Source of the DNA: Gammaproteobacteria bacterium
Lineage (GTDB): Bacteria > Pseudomonadota > Gammaproteobacteria > Steroidobacterales > Rariloculaceae
DNA: 64,000 nucleotides
NCBI GenBank assembly: GCA_022825505.1
Contig: JAJDWR010000025.1
Span: forward strand, 180,799 to 244,798
Direction of reading: 5' to 3'
Shown here piece by piece: positions 8,006 through 17,816 of this stretch. Positions within the stretch are counted from its first letter, which is position 1; every line of letters starts with the position of its first letter. A model generated the notes under the pieces. That model was not told the origin of the DNA, searched no databases, and saw only the letters and a program-made list of their open reading frames with translations. The translations under genes and the position numbers were made by a program.

Positions 8006-10639
8006 ATGTCATCGGCACAACGCCGAGTCTGGTTTTCGATGGGCTTGATTCTCGATTTCGGTTATCTGCTCGGCGTTCTGGCGGGAATGCCCTGGTTCCT
8101 GTACCGGATCACCGTGCGGGGAGACTGGCGAAGTATTCCCCGAAGGCTGGGATTCGGTCAACCTCCGCCGGCCCGGGGCAGCATCTGGCTGCATGGTTCT
8201 TCGGCAGGCGAAATCTCGCTGTTGCGGCCGTTGATCCGTCGCCTGGCCGCGGACTACCCGGCCGCACCTGTGGTGATTTCCGCCTATTCCTCCACCGGAT
8301 TTGCGGCAGCACAGAAGAACTACCCGGATGCACGGGTGATCTTCTTCCCATTGGACCTGAGTTTCATCGTGCGCCGTTTCCTGCGCCGTTACGATCCGCG
8401 GCTGGTGATCATCGTGGAATCGGATTTCTGGCCGAATTTCCTGCGCTCCGCTCTTGCGCGGGGCATTCCAGTGACGGTGATCAACGGCAAGATGTCCGAA
8501 AGGACCTGCCGCATCCACGCCCGAACGCGCCTGATTCCGAGACTGCTTGGAAGGGTGCCCTTGATCGCAGTGCAAAGCGACGCGCACGCATCGCGGTTCC
8601 GGCGGCTGGGAGTTCCCGAGACGCGCGTCGCCGTCACCGGAAACATGAAGTACGACCTGTCGGTGTCCGACGGGCCGCCTTCGGCCGAGTTGCGTCAGGC
8701 TCTGAACTACACGCCGCAGGATGTGGTCATCATCGGCGGGAGCCTGCGCGACGGCGAGAACAAGGTCATGGCCGACTGCTACCGGGCATTGGCGCAGGAT
8801 CAATCGCGGGTCGGGCTCATCATGGTGCCGCGCTATCCGATGGATGCCGCCCGCATCCGGTCGGATCTCGAAGCGAAGGCCCTGCAGGTCATACGGAAAT
8901 CGGAGGTCGATGCCGGCCGGGCAAGCGCGCCGGGCTGTGGCGGCGTGCTATTGGTGGATACGGTGGGCGAACTGCGTACTCTGTATGGTGTCGCCGACAT
9001 CGCGTACGTGGGCGGCAGCCTGTTTGCCAGAGGCAGCAACAAGGGCGGTCACAATCTGATCGAACCCGCCATTCTGGGTGTTCCCGTGCTCTTCGGGCCT
9101 TACCACTTCAGCTTTCGCGACACGGTTGACGACCTGTTGGCGGCAAGGGGGGGCGTGCGAGTCGGCAACGCCGAGGAATTAAGCGCGGCGCTGGAGTTGC
9201 TGCTCACCGACGAACCAGGCCGCCACCGGATGGGCCACCGCGCACGTGAGGCTATTCTGCGCCGTCAGGGTGCAGCCGAACGCAACTACCGGTTACTGGT
9301 TCCACACCTCGAAGCGCTGAGGGAACGGCGGGCATCGCCGCCTCCCGCGCTTTGGTCCGTGGCGGTCTATTTCCTGCTTCCCTATGCGCTGTTCAATTTG
9401 GTTTGGCGTGGTCTTCGGTATTCGGCGTATTGGTCCCGCTGGCCGGAGAGGTTCGGTTTTGGGGCGTCCGTTGATAGCGGCAGGAACATCTGGATCCATG
9501 CCGTCTCGGTGGGCGAAGTGCGGTCCGCGGCGCAACTCGTAAATGAACTGGGACGACGCTTTCCGGATCATCGCCTGATGGTGACTACGGGGACCCCTAC
9601 AGGTTCGGAGCAGGTCACGGAATTGTTTGGAGATCGCGTCAGCCACTCCTACGTGCCCTTCGATTTACCCGGTGCAGTGCGCCGCTTCATGGATAGGGTA
9701 AGGCCCGAGTTCGCCATCGTTGCGGAAACGGAACTCTGGCCCAACCTGTTCGGTGAATGCGGCAAACGGGAGATTCCGCTCTTCCTGGTCAATGTACGCA
9801 TCTCGCCGGATTCGCTGTGGCGCTACAAGCGTGTCCCGGTTGCGACCAACTCCATGTTGGGGAACGCGGATCTGCTTTGCGCCCAGTCCCGCAAGGATGC
9901 ACGGCAGCTTGAAGACCTCGGTGTCTCCCGACACCTGGTTCACGTCACCGGCAATCTCAAGTTCGATGCACGGGTCGAGAATTCGGTGTTGGCCGAGGGT
10001 GCGCGATTGCGCAGGCAATGGGGACGCGATGGCTTTGTGCTGATTGCCGCGAGTACGCACCCGGGTGAAGAGCAGCAAATCCTCGCAGCATTCGGCCGGT
10101 TGCGTGAAAGTTGCGCGAATCTCCTGCTGGTACTTGTTCCGAGGCACCCGGAACGATTCTCCGGCGTCGCACGACTCTGCCGGCGTTCGGGCCACAACGT
10201 TGTCCGCCGTACCGAGCACACCGGGGAACTTGCGCGGGACGTGGACATTGTAGTGGGTGACACGATGGGAGAATTGCAGAAGCTCTACGCGGCCTCGGAC
10301 GTTGCCTTTGTCGGCGGCAGTCTGGTCGAGGTGGGTGGTCACAATATCCTTGAGGCCTGCGCAGTGGGCGTACCCGTCATTTTTGGTCCGCACATGTTCC
10401 AGGCCGAGGAGGTCGGCGCCATGGCGCTGGAACGGGGCGCGGCGCGGCGGGTAACCGATGTTGTCAGCCTGACGGACGCGGTAAGGACCTACATCGAGCA
10501 GCCCGAGCTTCTCGAGAAAGCCGCTGGGGCTGCAAGGGCGCTCGTCGCGGAAAATCGCGGTGCGCTTGAGCGGACTCTGGGACTTATCGACAGTGCGTTG
10601 GCAGATATCCGGCGCATTTCAGGACGTGCCGGGGAGTGA
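8006..10639 (+). CDS. waaA: Tandem-duplicated KDO transferase (WaaA-WaaA fusion)
   Basis: The 877-residue protein contains two full WaaA/KdtA units; a normal enzyme has about 425 residues. Unit 1 (residues about 12-440) has a membrane-proximal hydrophobic N-terminus, HGSSAGE with the presumed catalytic Glu69, ESDFWPN, VTGNMKYD and GGHNLIEPAILGVPVLFGP. Unit 2 (about 447-877) repeats the same order: hydrophobic segment, HAVSVGE with Glu504, ETELWPN, VTGNLKFD and GGHNILEACAVGVPVIFGP. WaaA transfers KDO from CMP-KDO to lipid A precursor at the inner membrane. Both units keep their key residues, so two successive transfers by one chain are plausible. An alternative start lies at 8039. Confidence 0.92.
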   Translation: MSSAQRRVWFSMGLILDFGYLLGVLAGMPWFLYRITVRGDWRSIPRRLGFGQPPPARGSIWLHGSSAGEISLLRPLIRRLAADYPAAPVVISAYSSTGFAAAQKNYPDARVIFFPLDLSFIVRRFLRRYDPRLVIIVESDFWPNFLRSALARGIPVTVINGKMSERTCRIHARTRLIPRLLGRVPLIAVQSDAHASRFRRLGVPETRVAVTGNMKYDLSVSDGPPSAELRQALNYTPQDVVIIGGSLRDGENKVMADCYRALAQDQSRVGLIMVPRYPMDAARIRSDLEAKALQVIRKSEVDAGRASAPGCGGVLLVDTVGELRTLYGVADIAYVGGSLFARGSNKGGHNLIEPAILGVPVLFGPYHFSFRDTVDDLLAARGGVRVGNAEELSAALELLLTDEPGRHRMGHRAREAILRRQGAAERNYRLLVPHLEALRERRASPPPALWSVAVYFLLPYALFNLVWRGLRYSAYWSRWPERFGFGASVDSGRNIWIHAVSVGEVRSAAQLVNELGRRFPDHRLMVTTGTPTGSEQVTELFGDRVSHSYVPFDLPGAVRRFMDRVRPEFAIVAETELWPNLFGECGKREIPLFLVNVRISPDSLWRYKRVPVATNSMLGNADLLCAQSRKDARQLEDLGVSRHLVHVTGNLKFDARVENSVLAEGARLRRQWGRDGFVLIAASTHPGEEQQILAAFGRLRESCANLLLVLVPRHPERFSGVARLCRRSGHNVVRRTEHTGELARDVDIVVGDTMGELQKLYAASDVAFVGGSLVEVGGHNILEACAVGVPVIFGPHMFQAEEVGAMALERGAARRVTDVVSLTDAVRTYIEQPELLEKAAGAARALVAENRGALERTLGLIDSALADIRRISGRAGE

Positions 10640-10772
10640 GGGTGCCGGCCCTGACCAGGTTCCTTGCAATCGTCAAGAACTGTAAACAACAGGCATTCTG
10701 TAGTAGAGTTGATTAAGCAAGTGTAAGAGTTGCTTTTTTGCAACACACGATAACAGAATCGACAGGACTCTC

Positions 10773-13253
10773 ATGAAACATCGCAAGACCACACGTGGAA
10801 TATTGTCGGCAACGGCATGTACTCTCGTCACCATCGGAATCAGTCCCGGCGCCGGTGCTCAGCAAGCCGCCCTGGAAGAAGTCGTCGTTACCGCCCGGCG
10901 CTACGAGGAGAGCATCACCGATGCCCCTCTGGCGGTGGCCGTTATGGACGCCGACTTCCTGGAGCAGAACCAGGTAGACAGCGTCACCGATATTCTTGAG
11001 ATAACCCCGGGCGCATCCTGGGGCATGTTCGCGAAAGCGCAGCCGTCCTTTACATTGCGCGGCATCTCGGCTGGTAGCTTTGGAAACAGTTCCGTCGAGA
11101 ACGCGGTTCAGATCGTCCGGGACGGAATTCCGATCACGAAGGTGTTCATGGCGACGGTGACCCCGTTCGATCTGCAGCGAATCGAGGTCATGCGTGGCCC
11201 GCAGGGCACGACGTTCGGCCGCAATGCCACCCTGGGGCTCCTGCACTTCGTGTCGGCTCGGCCGAGCGAAGAGTACAGTGCGGGTGTCGACGTGAAGGCC
11301 GGCGAGCATAGCCTCTTCGGCGCCACCGGATTCGTTAACGGCGCGATTGGCGATAACGTGTACGGACGCGTGGCGTTCAACTACAGCGACACCCATCAGG
11401 GCATCGAGGACGCGATCACCGGTGATCCGCTGGAGGGCGCCGAGAACCAGGCAATTCGGGCCTCCGTGGTCTTCGAGCCGAGCGACACGTTCTCCGCGTA
11501 CCTCAAGGCAGAGTACAACCATGATGAAGACCTGCCGGTTGTGCGCCGTGGTCTCGGATGTGACGGCCCGTGGCTCAATGTCCAAACGTTTGAGGGCTAC
11601 ACGAGCCCCTGCGACCCCTGGCTGGCCGAGATCGACTCGACGCGGACCGACTGGAACGTTGAGCGTGACATGGTTTCTCTCATGGGCGAGTTTGTCTGGT
11701 CGCTGGACAACGACAGGACGCTCACGGTGCTCGGCGGCTACCAGGACGGTCAGCATGAGTCGGTCCAGGATGCCTTCGGCACGCCGTACGCGATTCGCGA
11801 CCAGCTCGTGTCGAACGATGCCCACATCCTCTCTAGCGAGATTCGACTCGACAACTCCGCCAGCGGCAATCAGTTGCGCTGGCTCGTGGGCGCGTCGTTC
11901 GTATCGGACAAGGAGCAACGCAGAGAAGACAACATACAGTTCCCCGAGCGCCTCGAACTGGGCAACCCGCTGGGCTACTGCGGAGGTCAGACCAACCTGC
12001 CGGCGCCGGGTGGCTGCCCCGAGTGGGTTCTGGTCACGGACTCGACCAACGAAACCGCGTCATACGGCTTGTTCGGCGAATTGCAGTTCGATCTGTCGGA
12101 TACGGTGACCCTGGCGCTCGGCGGCCGTTACTCGGACGATTCCCGCGACTATGATTTCGCCACATGGGGATGGGGCGAGGCGAATGGCCTGGCCTCGGTC
12201 GGACTCGGAAACGGCGCGCGGGACTGCAACGCGAACCGTGTCGTCGATCCGCTTGGCCGCATGCGTAACTTCAGGGGCATGATCGTGCCGCACATGGTCT
12301 GCGGAAGCCCGACGAACACGATGGGTTTCGAGGATTTCGTCAGCAACAGCTGGGACAATTTCTCGAGCAAGGTGAGCATCAGTTGGGCGCTCAACGACAA
12401 CAACAATGTCTATGCGCTCTACTCCGAGGGCTTCAAGGCCGGCGGATTCCAGCACGACGCACGAAGCCAGGCCCTGCTGCGCGACAATTTCATCGAAAGC
12501 GAGGAAGCTGAAAACATCGAGTTCGGCTGGAAGATGTCCTACGAGCGGTACCGCGGCGCATTGACAGTGTTCCAGCAGGTGCAGGGGAACCAGCAGGGCA
12601 ACAACCAGGTTCCCTGCGGTGAGGGCTCGACGGGTAACTGCAACGTGATTCTGAATACCGGCGGTGTCGACAACACCGGTGTCGAGTTCGAGTTTGCGCT
12701 CGCGGCGACGCAGGCTCTCGAGATTGGCGGCAGTATCGCCTCCTACAGTCCCGAGTTTCTTCCAGGCTCGTTCCTGGGCGGCAGGTTCGACCCGGTCACG
12801 GGCACATTCTCGGGGATTGATATCAGTGGCACGGTGCCAGGTGGTGCGCCCGAATTCACCTACTACATCTACGGCGATTATCAGTGGGTTTTGGGCGGCG
12901 GCGGTTCGCTGCGGTTGCGCGCCGACCTTAACCACATGGACGCGAGGTGGACGCAGAATGGCGCGGCCAACCGCTGCGGGCTGAACATTTCCGGAACTGA
13001 TTTCCAGTATCGTCGTCCGGAACTCGACAAGCTCGGGATGAGCCTCACGTGGACCAATGCCAGCGAAAGCACCCGCGTCAGCCTCTGGGGCCGGAACCTG
13101 GACGACAATCCGGACTACATCAATACCGGTCCGGGCATCGGCTTCATCTTCAACCTGGGCGCGCCGGGCGTCGACGGTTGCCGCGTTCGCGCGCGACCGG
13201 TCGGCTCGACAGGCCGTGCCCAAATGGGCGTGACTGCCAGCTTCAGGTTCTAG
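10773..13253 (+). CDS. TonB-dependent outer-membrane receptor
   Basis: Complete 826-residue receptor, paralogous to the fragment at the left edge. A signal peptide of about 29 residues ends in GAGA, followed by the TonB-box-like LEEVVVTARRYEES. The plug has RIEVMRGPQGTTFGRNA; the barrel shows YALYSEGFKAGGFQHDAR (the same region exists in the paralogue) and ends MGVTASFRF. Cysteine pairs in extracellular loops (CDGPW, SPCDPW) are shared with the paralogue, which suggests a related ligand. A short AGGA ribosome-binding site precedes the ATG. The ligand is unknown. Confidence 0.95.
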   Translation: MKHRKTTRGILSATACTLVTIGISPGAGAQQAALEEVVVTARRYEESITDAPLAVAVMDADFLEQNQVDSVTDILEITPGASWGMFAKAQPSFTLRGISAGSFGNSSVENAVQIVRDGIPITKVFMATVTPFDLQRIEVMRGPQGTTFGRNATLGLLHFVSARPSEEYSAGVDVKAGEHSLFGATGFVNGAIGDNVYGRVAFNYSDTHQGIEDAITGDPLEGAENQAIRASVVFEPSDTFSAYLKAEYNHDEDLPVVRRGLGCDGPWLNVQTFEGYTSPCDPWLAEIDSTRTDWNVERDMVSLMGEFVWSLDNDRTLTVLGGYQDGQHESVQDAFGTPYAIRDQLVSNDAHILSSEIRLDNSASGNQLRWLVGASFVSDKEQRREDNIQFPERLELGNPLGYCGGQTNLPAPGGCPEWVLVTDSTNETASYGLFGELQFDLSDTVTLALGGRYSDDSRDYDFATWGWGEANGLASVGLGNGARDCNANRVVDPLGRMRNFRGMIVPHMVCGSPTNTMGFEDFVSNSWDNFSSKVSISWALNDNNNVYALYSEGFKAGGFQHDARSQALLRDNFIESEEAENIEFGWKMSYERYRGALTVFQQVQGNQQGNNQVPCGEGSTGNCNVILNTGGVDNTGVEFEFALAATQALEIGGSIASYSPEFLPGSFLGGRFDPVTGTFSGIDISGTVPGGAPEFTYYIYGDYQWVLGGGGSLRLRADLNHMDARWTQNGAANRCGLNISGTDFQYRRPELDKLGMSLTWTNASESTRVSLWGRNLDDNPDYINTGPGIGFIFNLGAPGVDGCRVRARPVGSTGRAQMGVTASFRF

Positions 13254-13317
13254 CCGTTCGCCCCGGGGGCGCGCTGCCCGCGTTGGGGTGGGGCCGTTTG
13301 GTGCTATCGTAGCGTCG

Positions 13318-14130
13318 ATGACGGTACGAAGATGGCTTGTCGGTATGCGGCTTGCGTCGTTCGCGGCGCTGGCGGCATTCGGTAACGCGTACGGCTACGG
13401 CGCCGACGGCCACCGAATCGCCGGCCTGATCGCCCAGCAACGCCTCTGCACGGCGGCAGCACGAGAAGTCCGGACTCTGGGGCAGGGCCAGGACCTGGAC
13501 ACGCTGGGACTCTGGGCCGACTGGATTCGGGGCGAACCCGAGTGGCAGCACACGGCTCCCTGGCACTACATGAATATTCCCGACGGCGCCCGTCTGGAGG
13601 ATTACCGGCACCCGCCCGAAGGCGACATTCTCTGGGCGATCAAGCGATACGCTGCAACGCTTGCGGATCGACAGGAGTCACATGCCGAGCGTCGCGACGC
13701 GCTGCGCTTTCTCGCTCATTTCGTGGTGGACCTTCACCAACCGCTGCATGTGGGACGCGAATCGGACCGGGGCGGCAACATGATCGACGTCGATCCGGCG
13801 ACCGGCGAGCCGGTCAACCTGCACCGATTCTGGGATACCGAAGCCATCGAACTGACGGGGCTTCCGCCCGAAGAGTACGCTCGTGGCCTGTCCGAAGCGA
13901 TCAACGCGAATGCGGACGAATGGGAGCACGATACGCTAATGGACTGGGCACTCGAAAGCCGGGAGTTGCGCCCGGACGTCTATGACTTCGATCGCCGCAG
14001 CAACCGGCTGACTCGCGAATACCTTACCAACGCAGAGCGCATCACCCGGTTGCGCCTTGCCCAGGCAGGAGTGCGTCTGGGCGCGGAGATCAACCGGGCG
14101 TTGTGCGCCTCATCCGGCCCGTCAGATTAA
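13318..14130 (+). CDS. Exported S1/P1-type nuclease
   Basis: Zinc-dependent nuclease of the S1/P1 family, about 270 residues, secreted to the periplasm or outside. The ATG at 13318 gives a signal peptide ending near NAYGYG. The family's metal ligands are recognisable: GADGHRIAG at the mature N-terminus, WHYMNIPDG, FLAHFVVDLHQPLHVG, GGNMIDVD and NLHRFWDTE. Such enzymes cleave single-stranded DNA or RNA and release 3'-phosphate from nucleotides. It may scavenge nucleotides or phosphate near the preceding TonB receptor; the 64-base gap would allow co-transcription. Confidence 0.9.
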   Translation: MTVRRWLVGMRLASFAALAAFGNAYGYGADGHRIAGLIAQQRLCTAAAREVRTLGQGQDLDTLGLWADWIRGEPEWQHTAPWHYMNIPDGARLEDYRHPPEGDILWAIKRYAATLADRQESHAERRDALRFLAHFVVDLHQPLHVGRESDRGGNMIDVDPATGEPVNLHRFWDTEAIELTGLPPEEYARGLSEAINANADEWEHDTLMDWALESRELRPDVYDFDRRSNRLTREYLTNAERITRLRLAQAGVRLGAEINRALCASSGPSD

Positions 14131-14315
14131 CCATCTTGAATTCTCGCGGCTCTGCGAGCTGGTGCTGGCAGACTCTGCTCATGCTGTGGGTGAGGGACAT
14201 CGGATGGCGACGGGTGAGTAACCCCGCCAAACACTTCCGGTCGCTCACATCTGCCTTGGTTGAGGGATAAATGTATCAAATTGAAACTTTTGCGAATTTG
14301 TACTAGTTTGAACAA

Positions 14316-14326
14316 AGTTGACAACT
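14316..14326 (+). promoter_or_regulatory. Possible operator of the ParD/ParE-like pair
   Basis: The palindrome AGTTG-A-CAACT lies 15 bases before the antitoxin start, inside an AT-rich leader, where ribbon-helix-helix antitoxins usually bind. It is short and could be chance. Confidence 0.3.
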
Positions 14327-14341
14327 GACGGATGAGAATCC

Positions 14342-14590
14342 ATGCGCCTGTCGATTGAAATTTCCACGTCACAGCACCAGAAGCTTAAAGCTCTGGCAGC
14401 GCTGCAAGGCAAGTCGATCAAGGACTATGTCCTGGAGCGGACTTTGCCGGATACAGACCAGGCAGCCGCCTTGAAAGAACTCGAAGACTTCCTGAAACCA
14501 CGATTCGAAGCCGCCAGGCGCGGTGAATGGTCTGAACAGACGGTCGATGAAATCGTTGCAGAAACCCTTCAGGAAGCACGAAACGCCTGA
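14342..14590 (+). CDS. ParD-like ribbon-helix-helix antitoxin
   Basis: 82-residue protein with an N-terminal ribbon-helix-helix pattern (MRLSIEISTSQHQKLKALAA) and an acidic, helical C-terminal half that would wrap the toxin. It would neutralise the following toxin and repress the operon. Its stop overlaps the start of the next gene by one base (TGATG), typical of type II antitoxin-toxin order. Confidence 0.82.
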   Translation: MRLSIEISTSQHQKLKALAALQGKSIKDYVLERTLPDTDQAAALKELEDFLKPRFEAARRGEWSEQTVDEIVAETLQEARNA

Positions 14591-14898
14591 TGCCGGCTTA
14601 TCGTCTGTCGAGGGACGCCAGGGAGGATGTAAAGGAGGTGACTCGTTACACTCTCACCAACTGGGGTGAGGGCGTCCTTGAAAAATACATCGGTGGACTG
14701 ACCAAGACCTTTGAGGCAATTGGCGACGGGTCCGTTCCCTGGAGGTCGTTTTCAAGTCGATTCCCGGACTTGCTTGCGACGAAGTACCGTTACCATTACG
14801 TGTTCTACATTACCGAAGGTCTGGACAAGCCCGGCATCATTGGCGTAATCCATGAACGACGAGACATCGTGAACCGCCTGAGCGAGCGATTGACATAG
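14590..14898 (+). CDS. RelE/ParE-family toxin
   Basis: 102-residue RelE/ParE superfamily toxin: YRLSRDAREDVKEV at the N-terminus, KYRYHYVFYI in the central strand and VIHERRDIVNRL at the C-terminus. ParE members poison DNA gyrase and RelE members cleave mRNA on the ribosome; the target here cannot be decided. It is translationally coupled to the antitoxin upstream. Confidence 0.85.
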   Translation: MPAYRLSRDAREDVKEVTRYTLTNWGEGVLEKYIGGLTKTFEAIGDGSVPWRSFSSRFPDLLATKYRYHYVFYITEGLDKPGIIGVIHERRDIVNRLSERLT

Positions 14899-14957
14899 TC
14901 GAGTCGGCAAGGGCCGTCGGATGCGCCGGGGATCGCCAGGTACCAACTCAGGCTCGG

Positions 14958-16058
14958 TTAATTCTCGATGAAATCGTCCTTCAGCTCCACGCAGGCGTAA
15001 GGCTCGAAAGGCACGTCGGACGGATAGACGACATCCTGGCCGCTGTAGGTTCCGGTGAAGAAGAGCGGGTCCACCGCGGTGTATGTCCTCGTCAGCCCTT
15101 GTGTCTCGGCATCGTAGGCGAAGCGTTCGACTGCGTGCATCCGGTCACTGTGCCTGGCAAGTCCGCCTCCGCCCGCGGTCAGGAAGCCCTCGGAAAAGCC
15201 CACGGTGTCCACGACAAGCGTGTCGCCCTCCCAGCGGCCGATCGAATGTCCGGCGCGCGACGGCGCGATGTCGTCCGGATGTTCGTCCATGTTCATGTGA
15301 ATCGTGCGCTCGATATCCATGAGGCCGTACTTCAGCGTGATCGTCTCCTCCGTCTGGATGATCTCGTTGACGTGGCGGTCGAACTCCCAGTCGAAGAAGA
15401 TGTTGGTGGCCATGCAGTGGAACCGGGGATTGTCTTCCTGAGCGGTCAACCCCTCGATGGCGGCAAGACCTGCGGCCGTCAACTCGATGCCGCCGGGCAG
15501 GGCGCCCGTTCCCATGCCCATGCCGGGCGCCATTCCCCCGGCCATGCCGCCCGCGCCCGTGCCGCCCTGCGGATTGCGCTGCGGCGCTGCCCAGGTGCCG
15601 TTCAGGTCGAGTCGGCCATCGACCGTTCTCTCCCGGGCGCCGACAGGCGCATCGATGACTTCGCGGCGCTGACCGTAGCGTTCGAGCACGCTTCCGTCGG
15701 CAAGAACGACCGAGCGCAACGCGCAGGCCGTCGGTTCGTTGACTCCGAGGTCACCGGTGACGGTGATCTCGCCGCCGACCGGGAACAGGTCATCGCTCCA
15801 GCCGGCGCGCCGCAGCAGGGAACCGGCCTGGAGTTCGCAGCGCCACGGTACGGCCGTGCCGTCTTCCGCCGGGACGTCGAAATATATGTAACCGTGGGGA
15901 TTGACCAGCCGGACATCCGTAACGACGCCCGTTACCTCCACGGACTGTCCCGAGGTGAATTGCCCGGGGCCGTGATGGGCGGACGCGTTCGCGGCGAAGC
16001 CCAATGCTGCCAATACCAGGCACAGTTCGCCGGTGATTCTGAATTTGTCGTTCGTCAT
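14958..16058 (-). CDS. Exported DUF6152 protein, copy 1
   Basis: Periplasmic protein of unknown function, DUF6152 family. The ATG at 16058 has a GGGAGA ribosome-binding site and gives a signal peptide of 27 residues. Predicted cleavage after NASA leaves a mature N-terminus beginning His28-His29 (HHGPGQF). An OB-like domain follows (VTDVRLVNPHGYIYFDV, LQAGSLLRRAGW), then a Gly/Met-rich linker (AGGMAGGMAPGMGMG) near residues 185-200, then a second domain with HCMATNIFFDWEF, MDEHPDDIAPSRAGHSIG and VVDTVGFSEGF. It is close to the copy at 48906. It is the last gene of the baeSR-amidohydrolase operon (81-base gap). Confidence 0.85.
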   Translation of the reverse strand: MTNDKFRITGELCLVLAALGFAANASAHHGPGQFTSGQSVEVTGVVTDVRLVNPHGYIYFDVPAEDGTAVPWRCELQAGSLLRRAGWSDDLFPVGGEITVTGDLGVNEPTACALRSVVLADGSVLERYGQRREVIDAPVGARERTVDGRLDLNGTWAAPQRNPQGGTGAGGMAGGMAPGMGMGTGALPGGIELTAAGLAAIEGLTAQEDNPRFHCMATNIFFDWEFDRHVNEIIQTEETITLKYGLMDIERTIHMNMDEHPDDIAPSRAGHSIGRWEGDTLVVDTVGFSEGFLTAGGGGLARHSDRMHAVERFAYDAETQGLTRTYTAVDPLFFTGTYSGQDVVYPSDVPFEPYACVELKDDFIEN

Positions 16059-16139
16059 GCTGGTTTCTCCCGCTTGCATGTGGATTCGGAGGGTAAAGGA
16101 ACCCGAGTCTGGCCCGGGTTTCCGTGTGCAGCGCATCGT

Positions 16140-17816
16140 TTAATCCGAAGCCCGGTAAACAACCTCGCCCGCAACCATGGTCAGCTCGGGCTTCAGGTCC
16201 CGGATTTCATCGATGGGTACCGTCATGTAGTCCCTGTCGAGCACGACCAGATCGGCGTACTTGCCTGCTTCGAGAGAGCCGATCTTGTCCTCCATGAAGA
16301 GGATATGGGCGTTGGAACGCGTATGGGCGATCAGCGCTTCCTCGCGGGTAATGACCTCATCGGGCTGGTACTTGACGATATTGGGGAATATTTTCCCGGC
16401 CGTATATTCCCAGATGGTGTGGAACGGGTTGTACGTGGCGACGATGGTGCCGTCCGATCCCAATCCCCAGAGAATACCGCTGTCCTGAATGTCTCGAATC
16501 GGAGGAGATGCAATGCCTTCCATTCGAACCTTCACCGTGTGATTTGCCACAGTGATGTTCCAGCCCAGTTCCCTGGCGCGCTGTATGGTCTCGGGCCTTA
16601 TCAGGTCGACATGACCCAATGACCAGCGCAAGTCCCGAGTCGGATATCGCCGACTGATTTCCTCCGAATAATCGAGCATGCGATTGGCAGTGGAATCCTG
16701 CATCGCGTGCTCATTGATGTACCAGCCGTTCCTGGCAGCCGATTCGGCGATCATGGCCCACTGCTCGAAATGCTCATCGGTTACGACGACGTTTGGCGAA
16801 GTGGAATCATGAACGTAGCCATGCACATGTTCACCGATACCGAACATGCCGAACCGGTCGTCCCGCTGAAAGGGGGCTTCCCGGTCCAGCAGCTCAGCCG
16901 CCGCTATCGCGGTTCGGTCGGTCTCTGCCCAATAGCGCAAGGCGTAAAATACCCGGAGCGAGAGCTCTCCCGCCTCGTAGACAGCTTCCACCGGGTCGTA
17001 GGAACCATCCAGGTACCCGACATCATAGGTGGTCGTGACTCCCACGCTGTTCAGGTAGCTGTTGAAGGCTTTCACCTCCGCCATGCGGCCCTCCAAATCT
17101 TCGGCGAAGGGAAAGTATTCAAGGGCGGCATACATCACCGCGCGACCCGTTCGACCGTCTACGTAGATCATCCCGTCATCTGCAAACCAATCCGGATTGA
17201 CCTCGTACAGGGCATCTGCCGCCAGCCGATTCAGGTAGAAGGCGCTGTAGGTTCGCTGGATAAAGACCGGGTTGTCCGGCGCTGCCGCATCCAGCTCGTC
17301 CCGTGTGAAGGGCCCCGGCCTGTCAATGAATTGCTGCTCATGCCATGCTCCGATGATGAAGATCCACTTGCCGGGTCCCAGCTCCGCCGCTCTGGCGCTG
17401 ATGTCATCCAACACCTGCCGGCGCGAAGTGATGCCGTGAATTCGCATCTCGTAGGCAGCAAAATTGGTACCGCGCAGGTAATGGAAATGGTTGTCGATAA
17501 AGCCCGGAATGACGGTGCGTCCTTCCAGATCAAGCTGTTGAGTACCATCATCTGCCATGGCCAGAATCTCGTCCGTACTCCCGACTGCCAGGATTCGCTC
17601 TCCGCCAATGGCTATTGCCTCAACAGATGAGAAGTCTTCATCGACAGTCAGAACCTTGCCGTTGTAAAGAATCTGATCCGGAGCCGGGTCATCGGCCTGA
17701 CCCGCCGGCCCGAAGCCCTGGACGGGTTCCTCGGGGGATGAGCAACCAAGCAAAAATAGTCCGGCAAAGGCTGCAAGCCCGGCCAATCTACCAATCCCAT
17801 TGAAATCCTGATTCAT
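16140..17816 (-). CDS. YtcJ-like amidohydrolase lipoprotein
   Basis: Metal-dependent amidohydrolase of 558 residues (amidohydrolase_3/YtcJ group), substrate unknown. The N-terminus is a lipoprotein signal with lipobox LLGC. Catalytic landmarks are GFIDNHFHYLRG near residue 110 (first metal His pair), INEHAMQDS, LGHVDLIRP and LGSDGTI (metal Asp), and the C-terminal KYADLVVLDRD shared by the superfamily. The ATG overlaps the stop of the response-regulator gene by four bases (ATGA), so it is in the same operon as the baeSR-like pair. A second exported amidohydrolase is at 51872. Confidence 0.9.
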   Translation of the reverse strand: MNQDFNGIGRLAGLAAFAGLFLLGCSSPEEPVQGFGPAGQADDPAPDQILYNGKVLTVDEDFSSVEAIAIGGERILAVGSTDEILAMADDGTQQLDLEGRTVIPGFIDNHFHYLRGTNFAAYEMRIHGITSRRQVLDDISARAAELGPGKWIFIIGAWHEQQFIDRPGPFTRDELDAAAPDNPVFIQRTYSAFYLNRLAADALYEVNPDWFADDGMIYVDGRTGRAVMYAALEYFPFAEDLEGRMAEVKAFNSYLNSVGVTTTYDVGYLDGSYDPVEAVYEAGELSLRVFYALRYWAETDRTAIAAAELLDREAPFQRDDRFGMFGIGEHVHGYVHDSTSPNVVVTDEHFEQWAMIAESAARNGWYINEHAMQDSTANRMLDYSEEISRRYPTRDLRWSLGHVDLIRPETIQRARELGWNITVANHTVKVRMEGIASPPIRDIQDSGILWGLGSDGTIVATYNPFHTIWEYTAGKIFPNIVKYQPDEVITREEALIAHTRSNAHILFMEDKIGSLEAGKYADLVVLDRDYMTVPIDEIRDLKPELTMVAGEVVYRASD

